Shown piece by piece: positions 46,394 through 57,200 of a stretch of 64,000 nt of DNA (positions within the stretch are counted from its first letter, which is position 1; each line of letters opens with the position of its first letter). The position numbers and the translations under genes are program-made. Under the pieces are notes generated by a model that saw only the letters and a program-made list of their open reading frames with translations, was not told where the DNA came from and ran no database searches. The DNA comes from Stieleria neptunia (GTDB lineage Bacteria > Planctomycetota > Planctomycetia > Pirellulales > Pirellulaceae). The stretch is from NCBI RefSeq assembly GCF_007754155.1, contig NZ_CP037423.1, positions 5,362,865 to 5,426,864 of the forward strand, written 5' to 3'.

Positions 46394-47634
46394 GGATGGT
46401 GCGGACACTGCGATTCCTGTTGCCGGCGGTTGTCGCAGCAACGGTTGTCATTGCCGCGGTTGTGATTGCGGCGGCGGGAGCGGCGGCGCTGGCGGACGAC
46501 GCGGCCCCCCGATTCCGCACCGATGAAAACCAGGACAAGGACCTGCCGTGGTATCAACCGGTCAAGGGCGAGTTTCCGCCTGAGGGCTCGGCGCACGCCA
46601 TCAAGGGTGAATTGATCTGGGTCGATCACGCCGAGCGCGAGCTGCACATTCGCGTGGATCGGGATGATTCACAGGGCGCCGGTGTCAAGGATCTGCCGCT
46701 GTTGCTGACGATGCTGCCCTACGGTTCGATCCAATACAACGGCCAGCCGGCGGCGCTTCAAGACATTCCGCTGGGCACCCATCTTCATACCTGGTGTTAC
46801 CCGACCGACCCGGACGACACTCGTCCGCCGATTGCGAGACGTCACAATCGGATTTCTCCGGAAGCGGCGTTCCGGCAATGCATTCGGATCGAAGATGACT
46901 TCAGTTACCACGCGCGGCGCGATCAGGTCTGGAGAGTTGACGAAGTCGATCAGGAGACGATGAAACTGAAGGCGACGTTGCTGAGCGACGGTCAACCGCA
47001 AGGCGACACCAGACTGTTCGATCTGCTTGAAAGCACGGTGGTTTACCAGGGACATGGCTTTGGCACCCTGGCAAGCATTCGCCCCGGCCAGGAAGTGCAA
47101 CTGAACCTGACCTGGGCCACGCTTTATGGCCCGGGCCGCGTGTTTCAGATCTGGCTGGACCAGGAGAGCCGCGACCTGGCCCGCGACCGCCAACTGCGGC
47201 GTCATCGCGACCACATCCACCAGCGCGGCATCCCGGGTTGGATCGACGCGGTGGACGACAAGGCATCCACGGTCACGGTCACGTTTTTCGACGGCCTGGA
47301 CATGAGCCTGTTGGACAGCTTGGACGACGTCGTTGCCGAGCCCCTGGGTTGGCCAACCTCGGGCGGTGCGAAAGACGATTTGAAACCGAAAGGGACGCTG
47401 GCCGTGGCCCGTCGGAGTCTGATGACCTACGAGCCGCTCAACGACCGCAAAGGCGGCAACATTTTAAGAACCAATCAGGTCCCGATCGTGCCGGGCTGCT
47501 GCGGCGTGCAGATTCAGCTGCAGTGCGGCCTACTTCTGGAAGGTTATCGTCCGGGTGAAATCGTCCGTTTTTTTCCGGCCAGTTGGGTCTTCGTCGCCCT
47601 GCCGTCGGAAGAGCAGTTCTTTGGCCGCGAGTGA
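46390..47634 (+). CDS. Exported protein of unknown function, third gene of the DUF1592-DUF1552 operon
   Basis: 414 aa from ATG 46390, which overlaps the preceding stop in an ATGA. The signal peptide is Ala/Val-rich ([22 protein letters not shown]). The mature part is mostly beta, with OB-like stretches ([39 protein letters not shown]) and paired cysteines in [15 protein letters not shown] do not recognise a family. Its 3' end overlaps the convergent kinase gene by 105 bp. Confidence 0.78.
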   Translation: MRMVRTLRFLLPAVVAATVVIAAVVIAAAGAAALADDAAPRFRTDENQDKDLPWYQPVKGEFPPEGSAHAIKGELIWVDHAERELHIRVDRDDSQGAGVKDLPLLLTMLPYGSIQYNGQPAALQDIPLGTHLHTWCYPTDPDDTRPPIARRHNRISPEAAFRQCIRIEDDFSYHARRDQVWRVDEVDQETMKLKATLLSDGQPQGDTRLFDLLESTVVYQGHGFGTLASIRPGQEVQLNLTWATLYGPGRVFQIWLDQESRDLARDRQLRRHRDHIHQRGIPGWIDAVDDKASTVTVTFFDGLDMSLLDSLDDVVAEPLGWPTSGGAKDDLKPKGTLAVARRSLMTYEPLNDRKGGNILRTNQVPIVPGCCGVQIQLQCGLLLEGYRPGEIVRFFPASWVFVALPSEEQFFGRE

Positions 47635-50600
47635 ACCTGCGTCAAACACCGCCAGGTGCCCCGCCTTGCCACCGACGGCGAGGCGGTCTGCGGTCGGTGA
47701 GAACTGCAGATCGCGGATCGGGGCGACGTCGGTTTGGACGACCAATTGGGTCTCCCAGGTTTCGGTGTCCCAGAACAACACCTCGCCGTCGAAGTGGCCG
47801 CTCGCCATCACATTCCCATCGCTGGCGAAATCGATTTCACCCAATTGAGATGGATTGGGTTGACGACGCGCCACTTCCTCAAACTCGGGCATCGACCAAA
47901 CCGAGATCACTCCGGCCAGCGTGCCGGTGACCAACGCCTTGCCGCCGGGCAAGAATTTCATCGTCTTCAGGTCGGCCAGTTGCCGCCGGGCCAATTGTTC
48001 ACACTGGCCAGATTCCGATTCCCGCCACAGCGTGACGACCTGATTTTCGTCGGCTGTGGCGATCAATCCTGACGAACGGTCTTTGACCGAACGGGACAGT
48101 TTCGATTCGACGTGGACGTCGGAATGTCCCAGACGAATCCCTTCGTCGGTTCGTACTAACGGTTGCCACAGCGGATTGCATTCGCTGAACCCGAGCAGCA
48201 ATCGATCTCCATCCAACATGATTTCACGCGCGCCGCCAGGAATATTCGGAGAATCGATTTGCCGGCCGGTGCCGACGTTCCAAACTCTAAGATCGCGTCC
48301 TCTTTGCCGGGTGATCAAACAGCGACCGGATCCGGCAAACATGAGTTGACAGGTTCCCTTGGTGTCGGTGTCCCATTGACGTTGCAAGGTTCCCGAATCG
48401 GTTTCATAGATCCCGATCTTTCCGTTGGGGCTGTAGGTCGCCAGCAGCATTCCGTCAGGCGAAAAAGCCAGTCTTCTGACCACGTTCCCAAGGGATGGCC
48501 AAATTCGGTAAAGCTTCGGCGGAGTCACCGACGCAACCAGCACCCGCCCTCCCCGCAGTCCGATCGCCACCTTGTCACCGTCCAGCGACGCGTCCAAGCT
48601 GAACGGATCCAGATCCACCAGCTGTTGCGGACTGGACGCCGCCAAGCGTTTTCCGACTCGTTTGGCGCGATCACTGCGATAGAGCGTCGCGAGTTTTCCA
48701 TCGCTGCCCCAAAGATCGACACGCCCACGACCGACTTGCAAGAAACGGTGCGGCCGAGCCCCCGAGCCGTTCCCGACGAAGTCCAGATCGGGAAGAAAAA
48801 TTTGGTCACTCCAGGTCTGATACGGCTGATCCGAGGCGAGATCCCAGATACCGACGCTATCGAGTCGACGGCTGAGGCTGGCCAGGCGCAAGTCGGGTGA
48901 GTAGCGGCCTCGAACGTACGGATCGGTCTGGTTTGCGAAGAAGGTCGCTTGTCGACGTTCGATCGGTTCTCCACTGTGCAAATCACAGACGGTCAACACC
49001 CCCGACTGCGACACCGCGCCGACGCGATCGCCGTCCGCGGCAACGGTCAGGCCGATGATCGCGGATTCATCGAGTCGGCGTTCCCAGATTTGTTCCCCGC
49101 CGGGACGACTGTAATGAGCCAGCCCGCCGGTCTGATCGGCAACCAGATAGGCGTCGGATCCCGGGACGGTCGCGAGGGCCGTCACCCGGGCGCCGGGCGC
49201 CGGCTCCAGCACTTGTGCTTGATCGGAATCGACATCCAACACAGCCGCTTTCCCATCACGTCGAGCGAACAGCACGCGGCGGGAGTCTCGATCCAGAGCC
49301 AGGCGTACCGCCGGCGAATCGATTTGACCGGAGATCGCCGCGATCCGTTTCCCCGTCGATGTTTCCCAGGCACGGACTCCCGACGGCCCGCTGGTGACCA
49401 ACCACGTCGCGTCATCGGAAATGGCCACATCCAACAGTCCTCGGTCGTCGGCATTCCACCCCGAAATCGTGTCGGTCGTCGAAGCGTCAAGCAATCGCCA
49501 AACAAAACCACGAAGATCCTCGGGACAGATCGTTTCGTCGGCCAATTGTTCGGCGACATGGTCGGGTTCGCGGTGTACCATCGCGCCCAGACGCAACAAC
49601 GTTTGATTCGAGGCAGTGCGTCGAAGCTGACGAACGGAATCGGAATAGCGCCGGTTCGCCCGCTCCAGAGCCGCCTGGTTGGCTTCGAGAATCTGATTCG
49701 CCCGGCGGAGGTCTAGCGCGCGTTGGTTCGCAACCTTGGCGGCGATGCCGGCGGTGACGGCCAGGGTGGTCAGCAACGCCAACGCGATCAGCGATAGCGA
49801 CGCCGCCCGGCGGTGCCGCAGACACCACTTCCACAGCGCATCGCCGGCACCCTGCCGCCTGGCCAGGATCGGTTTGCCTTGCAGGTAATTTCGCAAATCG
49901 GCGGCGAACGCATCGATCGAGGCATAGCGCTCCGCCGGCTCTTTCGCCAACGCGGTTTCCAAAATCAGTTCCAGATCGCCGCGGAATCGACGGTCGAGAC
50001 GGCCGATCGGCACGGGGGCCTCACTTTTGACGACCTCCGCCGTCTCCCACATCGACTTCTTGGCGATCTGATAAGGAAGCTGACCCGACAGTAGCTGGTA
50101 CAGCACGACGGCGAAACCGTAGACATCGGTCCGAGCATCGATCTGTGACGGCTGGGCATTGAACTGCTCGGGACTCATGTAGCTGCGGGTCCCGATCCAG
50201 GCCTCGGTCGTCGACTCCTGGCCCCGCTCGTCGGCGCTGTTTCGACGCAGGCGCGCCAACCCGAAATCGATCAGTTTGGGAACACCGTCATGGGTGACCA
50301 GCAGATTGGCCGGTTTCAAGTCCCGATGCACAATCCCCTCGGCATGTGCCTCGGACAGCGCATCGCAATACTTCAGACAAAGTGTGAGGGTATCGTGTGG
50401 CGACCAATCCGACGTCATCTGTTTGGACTGAACGAATCGCAGCACATCCGTCCCCTCGACCCATTCCATCGTAAAGTACAGACGCGGTGCCCCGAACACC
50501 TCCGCGACGCCGGCGTCGAAAATCTGGGCGATGTTGGGGTGGCGAAGCGTCCCCAGCATCTCGACTTCCAATTGAAATCGCGATTTGATTCGGGGGCGGG

Positions 50601-51030
50601 CGGTGATGTCATGCAACAGCTTGAGTGCCACCTTGCGGGCCGGGAACTGCTGCTCGGCCAGATAGACGACCGAGTACACGCCGCGGGAGATTTCCGCCAG
50701 AATCTTGTAGCGGCCGATCGTCTCGGGAATGGTCGCCGCAGTGGGACTTTCAAACCGAGAAAACATCTCCAGCCAAGCGACGTAGTCCCGCAATTGCTCC
50801 GCGAGCTTCAAGTCACCGTCACACAGCTGCTCGATCGTGACATTGCTCCCCTCGGCCACCATCGCTTCCCACCGGTCGAGCAATGCCTGCAGTTCATCCG
50901 AGATGATAAACTCATCATCACGAAAAGAGCGCGTCGAGGAGTCTTCGAAGGAATTCGACAAACGGAATGGCCCCGCGACAACCGGAACGCGAAGAGAAGT
51001 GGCTGCGAGTTGGTGCGTCGCGTGCGACAC
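47530..51030 (-). CDS. Membrane Ser/Thr protein kinase with C-terminal WD40 repeats
   Basis: 1166 aa. The frame starts at GTG 51030; no early ATG exists, and the residues before the kinase (about 40-90, ISDELQALLDRWEAMV..LRDYVAWLEMF) are typical of planctomycete kinases, supporting this start. The kinase domain spans about 105-380: degenerate Gly loop ISRGVYSVVYLAE, Lys137 in VALKLL, HRDLKPANLL (Asp237), DFGLARL (Asp255) and DVYGFAVVLYQLLSG. A TM helix (ASLSLIALALLTTLAVTAGI) and a short coiled coil follow. About 600 residues of WD40-like beta-propeller (DVAISDDATWLVTSGPSG, FSPTADRLAVGGKAGHLAVF) are probably extracytoplasmic sensors or scaffolds. It is divergent from the giant TPR gene, and its 3' end overlaps a convergent gene by 105 bp. 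Confidence 0.92.
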   Translation of the reverse strand: MSHATHQLAATSLRVPVVAGPFRLSNSFEDSSTRSFRDDEFIISDELQALLDRWEAMVAEGSNVTIEQLCDGDLKLAEQLRDYVAWLEMFSRFESPTAATIPETIGRYKILAEISRGVYSVVYLAEQQFPARKVALKLLHDITARPRIKSRFQLEVEMLGTLRHPNIAQIFDAGVAEVFGAPRLYFTMEWVEGTDVLRFVQSKQMTSDWSPHDTLTLCLKYCDALSEAHAEGIVHRDLKPANLLVTHDGVPKLIDFGLARLRRNSADERGQESTTEAWIGTRSYMSPEQFNAQPSQIDARTDVYGFAVVLYQLLSGQLPYQIAKKSMWETAEVVKSEAPVPIGRLDRRFRGDLELILETALAKEPAERYASIDAFAADLRNYLQGKPILARRQGAGDALWKWCLRHRRAASLSLIALALLTTLAVTAGIAAKVANQRALDLRRANQILEANQAALERANRRYSDSVRQLRRTASNQTLLRLGAMVHREPDHVAEQLADETICPEDLRGFVWRLLDASTTDTISGWNADDRGLLDVAISDDATWLVTSGPSGVRAWETSTGKRIAAISGQIDSPAVRLALDRDSRRVLFARRDGKAAVLDVDSDQAQVLEPAPGARVTALATVPGSDAYLVADQTGGLAHYSRPGGEQIWERRLDESAIIGLTVAADGDRVGAVSQSGVLTVCDLHSGEPIERRQATFFANQTDPYVRGRYSPDLRLASLSRRLDSVGIWDLASDQPYQTWSDQIFLPDLDFVGNGSGARPHRFLQVGRGRVDLWGSDGKLATLYRSDRAKRVGKRLAASSPQQLVDLDPFSLDASLDGDKVAIGLRGGRVLVASVTPPKLYRIWPSLGNVVRRLAFSPDGMLLATYSPNGKIGIYETDSGTLQRQWDTDTKGTCQLMFAGSGRCLITRQRGRDLRVWNVGTGRQIDSPNIPGGAREIMLDGDRLLLGFSECNPLWQPLVRTDEGIRLGHSDVHVESKLSRSVKDRSSGLIATADENQVVTLWRESESGQCEQLARRQLADLKTMKFLPGGKALVTGTLAGVISVWSMPEFEEVARRQPNPSQLGEIDFASDGNVMASGHFDGEVLFWDTETWETQLVVQTDVAPIRDLQFSPTADRLAVGGKAGHLAVFDAGSLAAKELLFRRQGDEDPTGRKKTDDFTRTITFQK

Positions 51031-51094
51031 GGTTCCAGTATAGCCTTACACCGATCCGACGCGCAAGCAGCTTGATGATTTAATCCGACGACGT

Positions 51095-51111
51095 CACCCA
51101 TTTTCTTGTCG
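51095..51111 (-). repeat. Single unit of the gacaagaaaatgg repeat family in a divergent promoter region
   Basis: The bases cacccattttcttgtcg match units at 39573-39596. They lie within the 195-bp gap between the kinase gene (minus) and the giant TPR gene (plus), so they could overlap a promoter. Confidence 0.55.
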
Positions 51112-51225
51112 TTTCAATTCCCGGCGTCCCATTGCGGCCGTCGGTCTGTGATAGCCTATAGCTCTACAAGGTGGTCCCCCAAAACGGGACGACGCACGAT
51201 CTCATTGAGCCAGGAGGCCTACCGG

Positions 51226-54200
51226 ATGCATTGTCTTTCCGCCAACGCTGACAATCACCTCGCCGACCCGTACGGCGGGCGATGGAAGCGGACCGTCATC
51301 TGTTTGGTATTGCTTTTGTCCGGTGTCTGTTTCACAGTCCGTTGCCCTGCTCAAGAACCCACTCTTTCGGCAGAAGAGCAGCGTGAACGCACCACCGCGG
51401 CGAAGTTTTTGGAGGTGTTGCTGCGACGCCCCAACGCGGGAACCGCGCTGGACCGCGTGTTCGGTTACCACATCGGCGTCGGCGACATCGGCGAGTTGAT
51501 TGACGGACTGACCGACAAGGCCGAAGCCGCGACCGACGAGGATGAGTCCGGTCGCCACTGGATGGTCGCGGGACTGCTGCAACTGCAACGCAGCGAAGAC
51601 GCCGCGGCGATCGAGGCTTTGGCGGCGGCCGAAGCGAAACTGCCCGAGAGCCCGCTGGCCGCCTACTACCACGGCCAAGCCCTGTTGATGGTCGGACGGA
51701 CCGACGAGGCATCCGCGGCGATGCAGCGGGCGATTGATTTGAAACCGTCGCGACAGGACCACCTGAAGTTCGCCGGTCAACTCGGTCGCCTGTACCAACG
51801 CGCCGGAAAGACCGAGGAAGCGCTGCGGATCTGGACGCAATTGGAAGAAAGTTTTCCGGGCGACGACGGGGTGCGACAGCGGATCGCCCGTGTGATGATC
51901 GAAGAAGGCGACGTGCCAGGAGCATTGGCACGGTACGACGCCTTGGCAAAAGACGCCCGCTCGCCGAATGACAAAATCGTGTTTGCGATGCGGGCCGCCG
52001 ATCTCCGCGCCCAAGCAGGCGACCGGCCGACCGCAATCCGTCAATTCGAAACGCTGTTGGGGAAACTTCGCCCGGGCAGCTACCTGTACGACGAAGCTCG
52101 CCGGCGTATCGAAGCCACGTTCCTGTCCAGCGGTGACTATGCCGGTCTGGCGGAGTATTACCAAACCTGGGTCGACGACCATCCCGAAGATTTGGGCGCG
52201 GTCATTCGACTCGCCCGCACGCTGTCGATCCAGGGCCGCGGCCCCGAAGCGTTGTCCTGGTTCGAAAAGGCGATCGAACTGGCGCCCAGCGATCCCACGC
52301 CCCGATTGGCACTGATCAACGCCCACGTCGCCGCAGAAAACTACGCCGAGGCGGCCCGGCAGTACGAAACGCTGATCGAATTGGAACCGAACAATCCGGA
52401 CCACTTCGTGCGTTGGGGCCAAATCCTGATCGAAAACCGCAAGCAACCCAAAGAAGCTCGTATCAAAGCGGCCGCTGACGTCTGGAAACGACTGGCAAAC
52501 TCCCGCTCCGACGACGCCGTCATCCAGTCCCAGGTCGCCGATCTGCTACGTGGTGCCGAATTGGTCGACGACGCGATCGGGCAATACCAAGCCGCCATCA
52601 AACTCGCACCCGATCAACCGCAGTACAAGGAGTATCTCGGCGAGTACCTGCACGGGCTTGAGCGCGAAGCCGAAGCGTTGGACGTATGGCGATCGCTGGT
52701 CGCCGGCGAACTCCGCAATCAAAAGAACTTGATTCGATTGGCCGAGGTGTTCCACCAGTTTGACCGACCGGAGGAAGCGTTGAAGGTGATGTCCGAAGCC
52801 TGTGAATTGGATCCCACGATCGAAGATCGCTTGCGGTATTCCGAATGGCTGCGCGACGCCGAACGATTCGATGCGGCATTGGAACAAATCGCCTTGGCCG
52901 CCGCTGCGACCGAAAACGTTGACGAACGAGAGCGGGTGTTCGCGGCTGAATTGAAAACCTATCAAGCTTCGGGAAAACTGGAGCAACGGATCGCGCAAGC
53001 CCGCGCGGAAACCGAGGCCGAAGACAGCGATGCGGATGCGTGGCGACGACTGGCCATCCTCTTCAACGCCGCCGGAAAAATACCGGACGCACTCGAGGCG
53101 ATCGAAGCCTCACTCGATCGCGATCCCAACTCGATCGACGCGTTGGAAATCGCCGCGCGGATGTACGAGGATTCGGGGCGGCTTCCCTTGGCGATCGAAA
53201 AACGCCGACTGTTGGCCGAAACCGATTCTCGATTTCGTAACGGGCACCTGCAAAAACTCTCCTCGCTGCATTTGCGAGTCGGAGAAACCGACCAGGCGGT
53301 CGCCGTCGGCAAAGAGCTGTTGGCCGCGTCCTCGGGTTCCATCGAGGCCTATCGATTCTACGCCGATTTGTGCGGGAACATCGGACGGATCGATCAACGC
53401 CTGGACACGCTACGACGCTGCGCGCGGTTGAATCCACGCAGCAACGAGGCCCAGCAAATGCTCGCCAGCCAACTGGCCGAGGATTTCAAGACCGATCAGG
53501 CGATCGAATTGTATTGGAAAATGCTCGACAGCGCCGGTGACCTGGACGATCGACGCAACCTCGTCAACACGCTGACGGATCTTTACTTGCGGACCAACCG
53601 ACTGGATCAATTGATCACCCGTTTGGAAATCCGCGGGCGGGAATCCGGTGATCGACGCACCACGATCGACCTGATTTCGACCGCACACCAACAGGCGGGC
53701 GACCTGGGACTGGCACGCCAGGCACTAGAAGGACTGTTGGCCGAAGACGGTCGCGACACGTTGCTGTTGGAACGATTGGTGTCACTGGCCGAACAAGTCG
53801 GCGAGTACGACCAAGCGGTCGCCTTGCAACGTCAACTCACACGCCTGGCCCCCGACCGCAAGAACGAAGCCCGACTCGCGTCGCTGCTGATCGACATCGG
53901 CGAAGTCGACGAGGCTCAAGTGATGTGGTTTCGGATGACCGAGACGAGTTCGGATCAGACTCTCCTGGCCCGCAATATCAATCGTCTGTACGCGGCCGGC
54001 GAAAACGAAACGGCGATCAAATTGGCGAAACAGATCCTGGAGCGACAAAGTGACGATTGGGAAACACGTTTCCGCCTGATGGTGCTGCAGGCCGATGAAG
54101 GCGACTGGGAAACCGCAGCGCAGACCGCCGAAAACTTGATCGCGATGAACCTGGACGACGCGACGCTCCCCGACGGTGGCAAGCCGTACGAGAGAACGGT

Positions 54201-57200
54201 GCGAACCAGTTCCGGCCAGAGCTACACACGGCCGTCGATTCGAGTCGGGCGACTTCAAAACATGTACTCGCTCTACCAGATCGTTGATGATCGATACGGT
54301 TACCCATCGACGATGTCGCTGCCCCAACCGATGGATTTCGGCCACGCAAAATTGATGGCACGCTATTGCCAGCTCAAACAAATGGCCACCCAAGGCTCGG
54401 CGATCAACGACCACCTCGCAGGTCTGGAGAAAGCCGCCATGGCCGCCGACGCATCGGCCGACCAAGTCTGGACCTGGTACGAAACCGCCACGATTGCCGC
54501 ATCCGTCCAGCAAAGCTCCTTCATGAGCCCCCAAAACCCCGCCGAATGGACAGCGATCTGGCGTCTGGCGGAAGTCGATCGAGAGATCGGGATGTCGCAA
54601 CTGGTCAGCTTGTTCGTCAATCGAATCAGCTACGCCCAGCGCAGCGACATCGCATTGCGGAAACTGCCCGATGATCGCATGGCTTGGTTGAAATCGAAAG
54701 CGGAATCACCGGACGAATCCGTCTCCGATCAATATGGCCGCGGCGCGTCGTGGCAGATGATCTATGGATCGGAGCTTCGGATCGCAGGCAAAACCGACGA
54801 AGCGGATCAATACTTCAAGCAACATCTCAACAATGCCATCGAAAACGCCGACTCGGTCGGCTTGGTCACTGCGATCCAGCAAGCGTCGACCTACGGCACC
54901 GACGCACAGCTCTGGCCGCTCTTGGAAGATGCGATCCAACGCCAACAAGAGCTCCGACGGTCTTACGGCAACACGCCCGTGGCTCAACTACTTTCGATAT
55001 TCAGCGCCGTAAAACGCATCGAGGATGGGTTGTCCAAGGGGCCCAGCGATGCGACCTATCGAGAGCGTGTGTTTTCCTTGATGGACGAAATGCTGAAAGA
55101 GGAAGCGACCAAGCCCCTGCGACGACGCGTCATTCGATTGACGGGAATTGGTGGCCCCAGAAATCAAGGCCGCGTGGTGGCCGGACGTTATGTCCAAGTC
55201 AGCGTCGAATTCCCCCCGACCGGCCTCGGCCCAGAGGATCCATTCGTGTTTGCCCAATACAACGTCTGGGAACGCATGAAGGATCACGCCGACGAATGGC
55301 TCCAATCGCTGCGAACGGGCATCGACGCGTCCGAGTCTCCGCGTGAAGCGATCCAGCGACACCTCGCCGCGGCATCGGTGTTGTATTGGGAAAAACGCGT
55401 CGATGAAGCGATCGAGCAACTCCAGCTGGCGAACCGCTTGGCATCGAACGAACTGCCCCAGATGGAACCGGAATTGCGTCTGATGTCGGCTGATTTGCTG
55501 TTGCGACAAGACCGCAAACGCGAAGCCTTGGACGCGATCGATTCGTTGACCGTCTATGACCAAAACACGATGGCGGTTCGCGAGTTCGCCGCGGCTCGAT
55601 TGGCTGCCGCGATCGGAGACCGCGAGCGGGCGCAACTGGCGGCGCGGCGATTGTTCGGCGTTCGTCTGAACACCGACGCCCAGATCGAGCTCGCCAAACT
55701 GATGCGTAAATTGGACATGCGACAGCTCGCTTCGGACCTCGTCCGGCGACTAAGAAGCCGCGGCGGCAGCAACACCGACCAGCTGCAATCGTTGATGACT
55801 TACTTCGTCGCCCAAGGCGAAAACGATCAGGCCGCCGAAGTGGCGATGGAACTGCTGCGTCGCAGCGCCCCACCACGCCGCTCGGGCAGCCGCTACACGA
55901 CGACCAATCAAGTCCGACGCCGCAACGCCCTGCAAACGCTCTCGACGACGGGACACTTGACGTCGCTGATCGCCGCGACCGAAGAAAAACTCGAAAAAGC
56001 CCCCAAAAGCCAACGGATCCGGTCGGAGCTGGCCGAATTGTACGTGGCCGCCGGCAAAACGGAAAAATCACAGGCGCTGCTCGGCGAAACCGAACTGAAG
56101 GATGTCAACAGCGCGCGTGCCCTGGAAGCGACCGCCCAACAATTCGTGGCCGCCGGAAAAATGGACGAAGCCTGCGACGCCTACCTAAAACTGTTGCGAC
56201 GCAAGCAAGATTCCTTCAACCAAAACTTCTACGAGATCAAACGCCCCTTCGATAGCCAACAGCGACTCGGCGACCTGGCCGATCTGATGATCGAAGTCGG
56301 CGTGCAAAAGTTTACCGATCATCGAGTGTCGGAAATTTGCAGCGATTTGGTTCGCGATGCAAATGCCGTCGACAAAGCCCGTGCGCTGTTTTCAGCTATG
56401 CTGGACATCCCGCCGACCGCCACCAATTCGATGTACTCGATGAGCAACATCATGGGTTCGGCCAGCAAGATCCTAACCGATCGCGAACTCGTGATGCGGA
56501 CGGCGCGTTTCATGATCGAAGCGTCCGAAAACGGAAACACATGGAGCACGCTGTTCAACGGTTATTCCACCGGCAGCGACGGTCGACACAACAACGTGAC
56601 CACCTACTTCGTCCGCCACGTCTCCCAGAGTAAGGAAAACGCCCAAGCGGTCGAAGAATTGTTGCGGGCCAAACTACAAGAGAACGAAGATTGGCTGGAA
56701 GGCAAGGTCTGGCTCGCGCTCGTGTTGACGGCGAACAAGGAATACGACGAAGCCAAGGAGTTACTTGAGCCGCTGGTCCAGAAAGACCACAATCCGCAAC
56801 CGACGCACGACGTGCTGTGGTTGGTCGGCAGCTTGATCGATACCCATCCGCCGATGCAGCCGTTGGCCGAGCGTCTTTATGAGTACGCGTTGGAGAACAC
56901 GACCGACCGCAGCAACCGCGACTTTCAGTATTCGTTGAAAGGTCGGATCTGTAACTTCATGGCCGACATTGGCAACAACAGCCGCGCCCGCGAACTGGCT
57001 CTGGCAGCCATCGCGGACGAAAAGACCAATCCGGGTCAACAGTTCGGCAATCCCGAGTACGAAGCCTATCAAAAGATCCGATCAACGCTGAGCATGATGG
57101 AATTCTTGGCGAAAATCGACTATCCCTCCGATGCCCTCCGTGTCGCACGCGAATTCGACAAATCGCTGTTCGGGAAAGCCGGCCGCTATCAATCGGGACG

